Source of the DNA: WLMZ01 sp031410915
GTDB taxonomy: Bacteria; Actinomycetota; Acidimicrobiia; Acidimicrobiales; Ilumatobacteraceae
Reading direction: 5' to 3'
Assembly (NCBI GenBank): GCA_031410915.1
Contig: JANNZY010000217.1
Coordinates: 1-64,000, forward strand
DNA: 64,000 nucleotides
Shown: positions 50,155-58,236 of the stretch, one piece after another
Layout: each line of letters begins with the position of its first letter
Position numbering within the stretch: position 1 is the stretch's first letter
Made by a program: the position numbers and the translations under genes
The notes under the pieces: model-generated
Told to the model about the DNA's origin: nothing
Seen by the model: the letters and a program-made list of their open reading frames with translations, nothing else
Database searches by the model: none

Positions 50155-50430
50155 GTGATCGACAAGTACGGCCCACTACGCCAACGTCTCGCTGGTGCCG
50201 ACCGGACACGACCGCGTCGGTTGCCTCTCACCGACTCGGCCCTCTTGTCGCTGGTCTTCCTGCATCCGCTCGGAACCATCGCTCGTGGCCGGGACAACTC
50301 GCCCGGCAGTCCACGGTCCGATGCCAGGCTCGGTCAAGGGTGGATCGTCCAGGGGGTCGACGTCAACGCTGGCTGGGTTGAATTCGCTGTTGGTGTTCCG
50401 GCATCCCGGGCTCGAGCCGTCGGGCCAGCC
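50155..50430 (+). pseudogene. Frameshifted DUF7662-like gene remnant
   Basis: MIDKYGPLRQRLAGAD and RLPLTD are in one frame, LGPLVAGLPASARNHRSW in the frame one base earlier, and RDNSPGSPRSDARLGQGW to GWVEF back in the first. The order YGPL ... LPxSARxHxSW ... N ... GW is that of a small family I know as DUF7662. A one-base loss near 50235 and a one-base gain near 50289 explain the pattern. The first frame stays open to 50724, so a garbled product is possible. It starts five bases after the preceding pseudogene. From 50431 to 50681 I see no conserved coding sequence. Confidence 0.5.
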
Positions 50431-50681
50431 AAGCGATCAGCGCCGGTCACCCCTCGGACCGTCGGCCGGATGGCGCTGATGGACGGATCACAAATGCTCG
50501 ACCAGACACTTCTTCAAACGCCTCGGGTCGCTTATGAACCTCGCGCCCGCAATGTAAGACGCCTCAGCAGCGGAGCGCGTTTCGATCGCTCAAAGGGGGA
50601 ACAAGTCGGCTGTTCGAGCCTGGTTCGGGCAGCGGCCAAACCGATGTGGGGTACGATCCGGCACGGCGAATTGGGGAGACT

Positions 50682-51101
50682 ATGGGTGATGAGACGAATC
50701 GGTTCGACGAGTTTGCCGAGCTAATCAAACGGCTCGTCGCGATGGCCGACTCCAATCTGAAGGACGCGCGTGCCCAGCTTGCCTCGGCGAAGGCAACGGT
50801 CGACGCAGCCGAGCAGGATCAGGCGGCGGTTTCCCGCGAGGAGCTGGTTGAAGCCAAGCGTCAGGTTGAGGCGGCAAGCGAACAGGTGAACACGAGTGCA
50901 AATGCCAACATGGAGTTCAATCGGCAGCTCAAGCTGGCGAGCGCGGCCTGGGACGGTACAGCGCCGCAGCGATCGCTCCCTATCCGCAACGATGCGGTGG
51001 TGAGATTGCTCTGGTACGCGGCCGATCTTGGTGACAGTGGACTGCCACAGACCCTCGATTTCTTGACAAGGACGAAGCCCGGATGGGCCAAGCCGACCTG
51101 A
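50682..51101 (+). CDS. Uncharacterised coiled-coil protein (cargo 1)
   Basis: This 139-residue protein has an N-terminal helix, a charged coiled coil (about 20-85, AQLASAKATVDAAEQDQA) and a C-terminal globular part with VVRLLWYAADLGDSG. GGGGAGA precedes the ATG at 50682, which supports expression. There is no signal or membrane helix. I recognise no family. It lies in the variable region behind tRNA-Pro and may act with the two genes downstream. Confidence 0.55.
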   Translation: MGDETNRFDEFAELIKRLVAMADSNLKDARAQLASAKATVDAAEQDQAAVSREELVEAKRQVEAASEQVNTSANANMEFNRQLKLASAAWDGTAPQRSLPIRNDAVVRLLWYAADLGDSGLPQTLDFLTRTKPGWAKPT

Positions 51102-51341
51102 CGACCCGACTCGATTCCTCGGCATCGGTGACAGGCGACTCGCTCGCATACACCGAGTGATGGCAATCGGCGCCGAATCGCTGCTTGTCGAGACAGCTCG
51201 CCTGAGGTGCGCCCGGTTCGCCTCGATGACGGGAAGGGTCCGCAGCAAGGCGACGATTGCTGCTGGGTTCTCGGACCACTACCGCATCCGTCATAATGGC
51301 GAGTGGCCCCACCGCTCGGTGGCCGAACGAAGGGACAGCAC

Positions 51342-51716
51342 ATGTCTGATGGAGATAAGACGCTGCCAGCCAAGCCGGCCACCAGTGTGCCGCAGGGCAA
51401 GGATTCGTGGCAGGCAAAGTTGCTTGAGTATGCGCATCAGCTGACGGTGCTCAAGGTGTTGACGTATATCGGCAACGCCGAGGTTGAGCTCGATCCGGAC
51501 GGTCTGATCGGCAGAATCCAGGTGACCGACGGCGGGAAGTCGATCGTGACGGTGCTCAACCTCGTCGGTGGCGACATCACGAACGTCATTCCAGACGAGG
51601 TCAAGAACGACACTGGACTTCGAGATTTCCACGCGTCGCAGGTCGAGAAGGCGTCAGCGGTCTTGCCGAACAATCTCAGGCTGCTCGGCGAATTCATCGA
51701 CAAGATCTTCGACTGA
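51342..51716 (+). CDS. Uncharacterised small protein (cargo 2)
   Basis: This 124-residue protein has a beta-rich core (VLTYIGNAEVELDPDGLIGRIQV) and a C-terminal helix (NNLRLLGEFIDKIF). It is cytoplasmic by sequence. AGGGA lies before the ATG, and a CATAAT at 51292 could be its -10 box. It is followed nine bases later by a membrane protein gene, so the pair is probably one operon. The surrounding DNA is visibly less GC-rich than the core genome. No family is recognised. Confidence 0.55.
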   Translation: MSDGDKTLPAKPATSVPQGKDSWQAKLLEYAHQLTVLKVLTYIGNAEVELDPDGLIGRIQVTDGGKSIVTVLNLVGGDITNVIPDEVKNDTGLRDFHASQVEKASAVLPNNLRLLGEFIDKIFD

Positions 51717-51725
51717 GTCTCGCCT

Positions 51726-52967
51726 ATGGCTGCCAGCGAGCGCTTTGCGGAGGACTTGCTGCAGGATCTTCTCACCTTCCGTGTCGAAACACTCGTGTTA
51801 GAGCGCCCGGTGAATGGGAGAGTCGTCCGAGAAGAAGTTCGTCGTCCAGCGCCACCGTCGGACCCGTTGCAGCTGATGGCCGAGGTCGTCGACGCGAGCA
51901 CCCGCTGGGTGCGAAACGCGTCAACTGGCTTCGCGGACGTCGGGGATCGGGCGCCGCCTTGGAACGGCAGCTCGGAGGAGCTGCTGGCGTTGGCTGAGGA
52001 GGCCGACCGGCTGGCCACCAGTGCACGACGGGTGACCGCCGAGTCGCGACAGCTGCCGGCCGAGACGATCGACCCGGAGGTTGCTGCGCGCACAGGCGAC
52101 GCCCTACGGCTAGTGGCTTCCATACGAGCGAGCAACGGCACGTTCCGTCAGGACGTCGACCGCCGGGCGGCCGCCGTCCAGGCCGTCGACCATCGAACAA
52201 TGCGCCGGCTCGCCAGGTTCTGGGAGTTGGGTGACCGCTCAGTGTGGTGTCGGACCACAATGCGCCTGGACGGCGACATTGCGACGATTCTGCGCGTCCA
52301 CGCGCCAGAATCCAAGCCGATCGAAACGGCGCATACGACGCTGGTGCTGGCGGCAATGGGTCATTGGGAACTACTGATCCTTGCCGTCGGGACAGCAGTT
52401 CAGCTCGTCGGCGGATTGGTCGCAGGGCCGCGCCGTTGGATCCGGCGGCGTCCCCGACGACTTCCCAAGTCCTCGGCGCCGTTCCTGCTGGCGGCGGCGA
52501 AGACACCGGGACCGCGAGAGCTAATCCGTCGGGTGATTCGGCTGCTCTCACTCGGCCGAGTCGTGTTTGAATCGCCCGCGCCGGGGTCGTCCGCCGAGGT
52601 GCGAACGATGGTCCTGGCCAGCGGCGACATTGAGACCTCCATTCGCGCACACGGCGTTGCCGAGGGACTGCTCGTTGCGCACATCGAGTCGGTCACACGC
52701 TGGCTCGCAGAACTGGAAGCGGGCTTTCGGCGTTGGAGATCGATCTTGGCGATTGTCCCCGCCGTTATCGTCACGGCTTCGGCGCTGCCCACATTCGTCG
52801 GCGACTTAACACCAAGCGTTTCGGCCCTACGCGGACTGATCCTACGGACACTCGTCATCGGCGTCGCTGCCCGAATAGGTCGCGTCACAGTCCGACGCTG
52901 GATTCGGCGCAAGCTGACACAGCTGGTGGGCCACGCTCAGGACGACGTCGAGGTAGCCGGCTCCTGA
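51726..52967 (+). CDS. Uncharacterised membrane protein (cargo 3)
   Basis: This 413-residue protein has a largely helical N-terminal half (about 1-215). A hydrophobic segment follows near 225-245 (HWELLILAVGTAVQLVGGLV), then a basic loop (RRWIRRRPRRLPK), and two or three further hydrophobic segments near 345-400. The N-terminal half contains a charged helix that could be a coiled coil. I recognise no domain. It follows cargo 2 after nine bases. The stop is immediately followed by a truncated copy of the small-ORF/HTH module, which marks a recombination border. Confidence 0.55.
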   Translation: MAASERFAEDLLQDLLTFRVETLVLERPVNGRVVREEVRRPAPPSDPLQLMAEVVDASTRWVRNASTGFADVGDRAPPWNGSSEELLALAEEADRLATSARRVTAESRQLPAETIDPEVAARTGDALRLVASIRASNGTFRQDVDRRAAAVQAVDHRTMRRLARFWELGDRSVWCRTTMRLDGDIATILRVHAPESKPIETAHTTLVLAAMGHWELLILAVGTAVQLVGGLVAGPRRWIRRRPRRLPKSSAPFLLAAAKTPGPRELIRRVIRLLSLGRVVFESPAPGSSAEVRTMVLASGDIETSIRAHGVAEGLLVAHIESVTRWLAELEAGFRRWRSILAIVPAVIVTASALPTFVGDLTPSVSALRGLILRTLVIGVAARIGRVTVRRWIRRKLTQLVGHAQDDVEVAGS

Positions 52968-53170
52968 CAAGAGATCGACTGTGAACTCCACCGCACGCTC
53001 GCTCGTGTCTTCGTGCAGATCGCCAAAGGCACGCTCGCTGCAGAACAAGCTGCCGCAGCCGACTCAGCCGCTGCCGCACGCCGGGCTCGAACCAGCGTCG
53101 TCCGTCCGACACCAAGTAGCGCTGCGATCTCAGTCAGGTTGTATCCGGCTCTTCGGATTTCAGGGTGTGA
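52968..53170. pseudogene. Truncated copy of small-ORF/HTH module
   Basis: On the plus strand, after a frame change, LHRTLARVFVQIAKGTLAAEQAAAADS resembles the segment DYPKLARALIEVARQIQAEEDAAK of the intact gene at 53191 when compared in pieces. On the minus strand NLTEIAALLGVGRTTLVRARR matches the HTH end of the gene at 53395. A 29-bp stretch from ACCAGCGTCG to CCAAGTAG is identical at 53091-53119 and 53423-53451. The copy lacks its left part, so it is a remnant. Confidence 0.6.
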
Positions 53171-53190
53171 TCCGGTAGAGGAGTGACCAG

Positions 53191-53451
53191 TTGGTGCGGC
53201 CAGCACCTGGCGGTGGCTACATGCTGCCGGTCCAGCGTCGCGTGATCGCTGGGCGCGGTGGCAAGCCCGACCGGATTATCAGCATCCGGGGTGTTCGCCG
53301 CGACCCGTCGGACTACCCGAAGCTGGCCCGCGCCCTGATCGAAGTCGCTCGGCAGATTCAAGCGGAAGAAGACGCAGCCAAGGCCAAGGATGAATCAGCT
53401 TCGCGCCGACCGCCGCGCCCGCACCAGCGTCGTCCGTCCGACACCAAGTAG
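53191..53451 (+). CDS. Small basic protein paired with HTH gene
   Basis: This 86-residue protein begins after AGAGGAG (seven bases before TTG 53191; GTG 53194 is next). It contains VQRRVIAGRGGKPDRI, a RRDPSDYPKLARALIEVA helix and a charged tail rich in Ala, Lys and Pro. Similar short proteins accompany HTH or recombinase-like genes in actinobacterial accessory regions, as far as I recall, without a known function. Its last 57 bases overlap the 3' end of the HTH gene on the other strand. Confidence 0.5.
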   Translation: MVRPAPGGGYMLPVQRRVIAGRGGKPDRIISIRGVRRDPSDYPKLARALIEVARQIQAEEDAAKAKDESASRRPPRPHQRRPSDTK

Positions 53452-53793
53452 GGCAGCAACCTCAGTGAGGTTGAGACCCTGTTGGTGCAGCTCGGTCGCT
53501 CGGTTGAGATCGACCTCGATCGTCTGGTGGTAGCGCACGTGTACATCACCGCGCTTCACCAGCTTCGAGACCGTTTCTCGATCGATGCCGTAGTGGCAAG
53601 CGAGTTCCCGCAGGGTCTCACCGAGTTGATAGCGCCTGGTCAGCTCGGTCTCTTGCTGCTCGGTGAGACGGACGACAGCTCGCACCTGCCGAACGGGCTG
53701 CGCTGTCCCGTCATCCGGCGGCAGCGCGAGCAGCCTGACCAGGCGTTCTATCTGGTCACCGAGGTTTGAGTAGCGGTTCAGCAGCTCGACCAT
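53395..53793 (-). CDS. Double helix-turn-helix DNA-binding protein
   Basis: This 132-residue protein has two HTH segments: ETLRELACHYGIDRETVSKLV (about 59-79) and LNLTEVAALLGVGRTTLVRAR (about 108-128). The style is that of the C-terminal DNA-binding part of Hin-like serine recombinases, but the catalytic domain is absent, so it is a regulator or a recombinase fragment. The start at 53793 has no clear ribosome site. It overlaps the small gene on the other strand; a partial duplicate lies at 52968-53170. Confidence 0.6.
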   Translation of the reverse strand: MVELLNRYSNLGDQIERLVRLLALPPDDGTAQPVRQVRAVVRLTEQQETELTRRYQLGETLRELACHYGIDRETVSKLVKRGDVHVRYHQTIEVDLNRATELHQQGLNLTEVAALLGVGRTTLVRARRSARS

Positions 53794-53948
53794 CTGAGCT
53801 GTACGGCCAGGCCACGGCGATCGGCGGGCCAGCCGGTGCCATCAAGAGCGTGCCGACTTCACTACTCGGAGACCGCTGTGACGACTCTCAGTGGTTGGAA
53901 TGCCGGAAGTAGGTCTCCGTCTCACGCCCGTGGTGCCGTGGGCACCGC

Positions 53949-55058
53949 CTACTTGTAGAGCGAGCCTGTGGCACCGAGCAGTTCGCTGTGGTTCGCGGCC
54001 ATCCATGTTTGCTGCTGGATGGACACTGGCCAACGCTCGACGGCGTACCACCACAGCGCGTTGCGCGCCTCCTGACTGCGCAGCAGACGGCGATCCGGGA
54101 GGACAAACACTGCACCGGGGTGCAGGGCAGTCACTGACATCAGCATCTCCTCGGTGACGCCGAGTGCAGTGCACAGGCCACGTTGCGTCGTGACCCCTCG
54201 CGCCGAACGCAGCTTGTCCTGGTTCTCCATGTCGACCTCGAACTCGATCAGCGCGTTCTCGACGCTCTTGTTCGACTCGAGTTCCGCACCAGCCTGCTTT
54301 GCGTCGGCAATCGCCGGCTTGTCGTTGCGCAACTCGGCCGCTTCCATTGCGGCGGCCTGCTGCTCGATCGGACCGTTGAACTTGGTTCCGACCTCCGCGT
54401 AGCGACCGGCTCTCGCAGCATTGCCGCATTCGAAGAGGATCGCAGCCAGGATCGCCTCCGGATCGACCAACGCCTTGCTGACGAATATCGAACCCTTGTC
54501 AGGGTTCCAGAACGCCCCGGTCTTGGCCATCGTGGTCGAGGCGAGGAGTTGCCGCGGTCGAACCCCGGTCTTGTCGAAGTCGAAGCCCAAGATCGTCTTG
54601 GCGTAGCCCAACGCGACATCACTGTCACCGGCGAGACGCACGAGCAACCGGATGGCGTCTTCAAAGCTGGTCGCCGGTGACATCTGCTGCCAGAACGCGG
54701 CGTCCCAGCTGCGATTCGCTTCGTTCACAAACGTGACCAGCGCCGTGATCTGACTTTCGTGGACATGGAACGGTCGCCAGACCTTGGAAATGCGGCTGGC
54801 CTGATCGACGAACAACTTGAGCACCCAGGCAGCGTCGACATCGGCCATTGGGTTCCTGCGGACGACCTTGCTGCGTGCTTGTGAGATGACGTCGTGGCGA
54901 AGAGCGTTCGACTCGTGGTCGAGCTCGAGCCACGGCCCGGCACCGGCCGGCTGGAAGACGACGGGATCGTTACCCGGATCCTGGCTGGTATCGAAGTGTC
55001 GAGCGATGCGTCCGGACGGGCGGATTCGGCTGATTGACGGCGCACCAGGCTCCGTCAT
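53949..55058 (-). CDS. Uncharacterised orphan protein
   Basis: This protein of about 369 residues shows no recognised domain. It has helical stretches, a conspicuous segment ILAAILFECGNAARAGRY near residue 210, and a charged helix EQQAAAMEAAELRNDKPAIA near 240. No signal peptide or membrane helix is apparent. ATG 55058 is a reasonable start, but the frame is open for 180 more codons of low-quality sequence. It stands alone in the variable region, convergent with the HTH module. Toxin or effector activity is speculation. Confidence 0.5.
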   Translation of the reverse strand: MTEPGAPSISRIRPSGRIARHFDTSQDPGNDPVVFQPAGAGPWLELDHESNALRHDVISQARSKVVRRNPMADVDAAWVLKLFVDQASRISKVWRPFHVHESQITALVTFVNEANRSWDAAFWQQMSPATSFEDAIRLLVRLAGDSDVALGYAKTILGFDFDKTGVRPRQLLASTTMAKTGAFWNPDKGSIFVSKALVDPEAILAAILFECGNAARAGRYAEVGTKFNGPIEQQAAAMEAAELRNDKPAIADAKQAGAELESNKSVENALIEFEVDMENQDKLRSARGVTTQRGLCTALGVTEEMLMSVTALHPGAVFVLPDRRLLRSQEARNALWWYAVERWPVSIQQQTWMAANHSELLGATGSLYK

Positions 55059-55462
55059 GGAAGCTGCGGTGCGTCGTGCGCTCCGTTGAATTCGGGAGCC
55101 GTTTGAAGCCTCGTTGGCCACTGAAGCCGGGCGCGCCGAGCTGAGGCGATGGACGACGATCTGAGCCACTCGGCTCGCCTGATCCTCCGCCGAGCCGCGG
55201 CTGGCGTCAACGTGCAGCGCGCGGGCAGGCACCACATGCTGCTCACTCGAAGAAGCCCGGCGACCCGTACTCGCGCTGTCGGCGACGCGCGAGCGCTGCA
55301 CGTCCGGCGAGCTCATTTCGGGCATTGGCGCACACTGTACGCACATTCTCACCACCATGACCACGGTGCGTGGCCGTCCGTCGCCTCGCCCGCGACTCAG
55401 CTGGCCATCTTCACGTGGCGAGTTGACGGGCCCGACGCGCGAACGGTACGAACACCGGTGTG
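55059..55462. other. Gap without recognisable gene
   Basis: About 400 bp between the orphan gene and the DinB-like gene hold no frame with convincing codon use, no repeat and no clear terminator. It may contain the promoter of the orphan on the minus strand. Confidence 0.5.
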
Positions 55463-55951
55463 ATGGAATGCGACATGACCGATGAGGCGGCAATGCTGCT
55501 GCGGGTGCTGGACAGCCAGCGCCAGCACGTGCTGCAGATGCTGGACGGGTTGTCCGCCGAGGCGCTGCTGCATGCTGCATTGCCGTCGGGCTGGACACCC
55601 GCTGGGTTGGTGCGCCACCTGACCTACGACGTCGAGCGGTTCTGGTTCCGGCAGGTGATGCTCGGCGAGACCGCGGTCGAGGTCGCCGACGCGTGGCATC
55701 TCGCCGACGGCATGACCGGTGCCGACGCGATCGCCGAGTACCGGGTCGAGGTCGATCGGGCCAACGACGTGATCAAGTCGACGTCGCTGGACATCGCGCC
55801 GGCGTGGTGGCCCGGGTGGTGGCCGGACTGGCGCTACGACAACCTGCGCCGCGTGATCCTGCACGTGCTCGTCGAGACGGCGAACCACGCCGGCCATCTC
55901 GACGCCGCCCGCGAGCTCATCGACGGCACTCAGTGGTTGGTGCTCGGCTGA
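55463..55951 (+). CDS. DinB/DUF664 family protein
   Basis: This four-helix-bundle protein of about 162 residues belongs to the DinB superfamily, DUF664 branch. Members are metal-dependent and in actinobacteria several transfer mycothiol. Metal-binding histidines are likely in GLVRHLTYDVERFWF and in HVLVETANHAGHLDAARELI, which is the typical C-terminal motif. ATG 55463 or ATG 55475 may be used; neither has a strong ribosome site. It marks the return to core-like sequence. Confidence 0.8.
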   Translation: MECDMTDEAAMLLRVLDSQRQHVLQMLDGLSAEALLHAALPSGWTPAGLVRHLTYDVERFWFRQVMLGETAVEVADAWHLADGMTGADAIAEYRVEVDRANDVIKSTSLDIAPAWWPGWWPDWRYDNLRRVILHVLVETANHAGHLDAARELIDGTQWLVLG

Positions 55952-56066
55952 GCATGATGTCCGGCGTCAACGCTTCCTGCTTGGGACGATGAACGGGACC
56001 ACGAGGCCAACGTCGAACGGGCGATGCTCGACCGGAGACACCAACCTCGGCCTGGCCGACTGATCG

Positions 56067-56753
56067 TCAGCAGCGGCGGGCGTGGGCCACGAGGGCATCG
56101 CGGTCGTGGACGACCGTGCGCGACCGCGCTGTCGTGATCACCCCGGCCCGGCGCAGATCGGCGAGGACGCGCGCGGTGGCCTCGCGGGTGGCACCGAGCA
56201 TCTCGGCCAGGTCGGTCTGATTGATCGAGACCACCCACACCGATCCGTCGCCCGACGGTGATGGGCATCGTTGGGCCAGATCCAACAAGACCCGCGCGAC
56301 TCGCTTCGCAACTGGCTCCGTCTCGCCGGCGCAGATGCGATCGTTGGCGCGACGAAGGCGACCGGCCAGGCTGCGCAGTGCCGCCAAGGCGAGTTCGGGG
56401 TCGGCGCGCACCGCGTCGATGTAGTCCGCGCCGCTGAGCTCGACGATTTCGGTCGGCTCCATCGCAACTGCGGTCGCGCTGCGTCCGCGACCGTCGAGTG
56501 CGGCCACGTCGCCGAAGATGTCACCCGGTCCACAGACGGCCAACACGAGCTCGCGACCGGCAGCGCCGGCCACGATCAAGCGGACGCGCCCGCTGACGCA
56601 GCCGAAGACGCTATTGGACATGTCGCCCTCGTGGAAGAGAACCTCGCCCGTCATGACGGTGCGGCGATGCCCGCGCGCACCCAACAGCGCGGCGACCGTG
56701 TGCGGTGAGGGCGCGCCGGCTGCGGGCACGATTCCCGTCGACATCTGTGTCAC
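56067..56753 (-). CDS. Crp/Fnr-family transcription regulator
   Basis: This regulator of 228 residues has a cyclic-nucleotide-binding beta barrel (about 35-125, with FHEGDMSNSVFGCVSGRVRL and GPGDIFGDVAALDG), a dimerisation helix and a winged HTH (DLAEMLGATREATARVLADL). It lacks an N-terminal Fe-S cysteine cluster. GGAGGAG seven bases before GTG 56753 decides the start over ATG 56744. A near-perfect Crp site lies 40 bp upstream of its start, so it probably regulates itself and the divergent gene. Confidence 0.92.
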   Translation of the reverse strand: MTQMSTGIVPAAGAPSPHTVAALLGARGHRRTVMTGEVLFHEGDMSNSVFGCVSGRVRLIVAGAAGRELVLAVCGPGDIFGDVAALDGRGRSATAVAMEPTEIVELSGADYIDAVRADPELALAALRSLAGRLRRANDRICAGETEPVAKRVARVLLDLAQRCPSPSGDGSVWVVSINQTDLAEMLGATREATARVLADLRRAGVITTARSRTVVHDRDALVAHARRC

Positions 56754-56792
56754 GGACCACCTCCTCCGAGCCGAGTCGGGCGCCACATCCGT

Positions 56793-56818
56793 CCGTGTGT
56801 GATGACGATCACAGACGG
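56793..56818. promoter_or_regulatory. Crp-type operator
   Basis: TGTGA-TGACGA-TCACA, embedded in the longer palindrome CCGTGTGTGAT-GACG-ATCACAGACGG (10 of 11 positions matched in the arms), has the classical Crp half-sites with six-base spacing. It lies between the divergent crp-like gene and the orphan at 56929, where it could act on both. Confidence 0.8.
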
Positions 56819-56928
56819 CTTCGACGTGTCGGCGCACTCTGCACTTGCTGGTCGCCGAGGGGAGGCCAGCGGGGGAACGCTAGCGGACCTCCAGGGGCCC
56901 CTCGTCCAACGCATCAAAGGGGACAGGC

Positions 56929-57555
56929 ATGTACATCTTCAACCGCAGCACAACCGTCGATCGCAACCGCCAGCTCGAGGCGACCGAGGCCGCCATCGAG
57001 GTCGCAGCCCTGGTCGGCAACATCACCGGGATTCCTGTCAACGTCTTCATCACTCGCTATGGCGCTCCGGTCAACACGATCGCATGGTCGTGTCGGATCG
57101 ACTCGCAGGCACAGCTGCAGACAGCCACCGACAAGCTGGCCGGCAACGACGACTACATGAAGTGGGTCATGACCCACGGTGAGCTGTTCGAGACCGCGGC
57201 CGAGGACCGGCTGAGTGCCGTCGTGTCGTCATCGCTGGCACCCGCGCCGGCGAAGTTCTACACGATGCTCGTCGCTTCCGCAGCCAACGGCATGCTCGGC
57301 GCTGCGATCGACTTCGGCGTCCGCGCCCAGCAGTTCGTCAACACCGCGACCGGATTGCCGACTGCGTTCCTGAGCGCTGTGTACGGCCCGTTCGGCACGG
57401 TCGGCTGGCTCACTGGCGCTGATTCCGCTGCCGACCTCGATCGCCTGCAGGAGATGCAGGCGACCAACGCCGACTACCACAAGCTCGTCGCCGAAGCGGG
57501 ACCGCTCTTCACGCAGGGCAGCGGTCAGACGAGCCTGATCGAAAAGGTCAACTGA
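56929..57555 (+). CDS. Uncharacterised protein divergent from crp
   Basis: This 208-residue protein starts MYIFNRSTTVDRNRQLEATE and seems to contain an N-terminal dimeric alpha/beta-barrel-like segment (about 1-75, ITGIPVNVFITRYGAPVNTIAWSC). A helical middle follows and a second similar segment near 150-200, compatible with an internal duplication. I do not recognise a named family; NIPSNAP-like is a possible comparison. AAAGGGGAC lies a few bases before the ATG. Its control by the Crp-type operator upstream is inferred from position. Confidence 0.6.
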   Translation: MYIFNRSTTVDRNRQLEATEAAIEVAALVGNITGIPVNVFITRYGAPVNTIAWSCRIDSQAQLQTATDKLAGNDDYMKWVMTHGELFETAAEDRLSAVVSSSLAPAPAKFYTMLVASAANGMLGAAIDFGVRAQQFVNTATGLPTAFLSAVYGPFGTVGWLTGADSAADLDRLQEMQATNADYHKLVAEAGPLFTQGSGQTSLIEKVN

Positions 57556-58236
57556 CGGGCTGCGCCGGTGCTTGGCCAGTGGACGGGCCGAGTACCCGCG
57601 CCCGTCAGCGTTGACCGTCCGGACCGGCCGCCTCGTTGCAACCGGTCCGGACGGGGCGGGCCGCGGGGTGGGTCGGCACCCATCTGCGCGCGCATCCGTG
57701 CGCCAGGTGAACGACGACCGTTGCCATAGAGCTGTCGTGATCGATCGCACCGAGTTGTCGGCGGACGCGACGTTCGCGTTGCTGCTCGCATCGGGCGCTT
57801 CTCGCCGCCACCGTTGCCGAGACGGTGCCCGGCTGGGCCACACCACTCACGTCCACTTGAGCAGTTGGCACCCGAGCCGGACACCGTCGCGGTCTCTGCC
57901 CGGCGGAGCCGCCGAGCGCGATGTCACCGGTCACCGCGCCCACGACCGGCTCCTCGGCCGCGCCATCGTTGACCCGTCGCGACCGCGTCGCCGTCGGTGG
58001 TCATCGCGGCGGCGTCCCACGTGATCGAGTTGTCGCACGAACCAGTGACGGCCGGCAGGGTCGGCAGGGTCGGCACGGTGACGACGCATGGACGATCGAA
58101 TCGGTTCGGGGAACGAGTGACCTGTCCAGCCATGCGAGCAGCATGGACGGCAGCACGGAATGTGTCATGAGTAAGCGTTACTCAAGTCCTGCAAGAACGT
58201 GGTGAGGTCGCGCCCGGTTGGCGGCATGCTGGGTGC
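57556..58236. other. 680-bp gap without supported gene
   Basis: Several open frames cross this region on both strands, but none has family similarity or a ribosome site. A short piece (VVIDRTELSADATFALL) recalls the ANTAR pattern only faintly. A strong hairpin lies at 57615-57654. The region may hold decayed genes. Confidence 0.5.
57615..57654 (+). terminator. Perfect 13-bp stem-loop
   Basis: CCGTCCGGACCGG and CCGGTCCGGACGG form a perfect 13-bp stem with a 14-base loop, 60 bases after the stop of the preceding gene. There is no T tract, so it could end transcription from that gene only with help, or protect the mRNA 3' end. Confidence 0.5.

Noticed and set aside
57715..57830. ANTAR-domain gene fragment (VVIDRTELSADATFALL)
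   Set aside because: Similarity is limited to a few residues, and the frame breaks on both sides.
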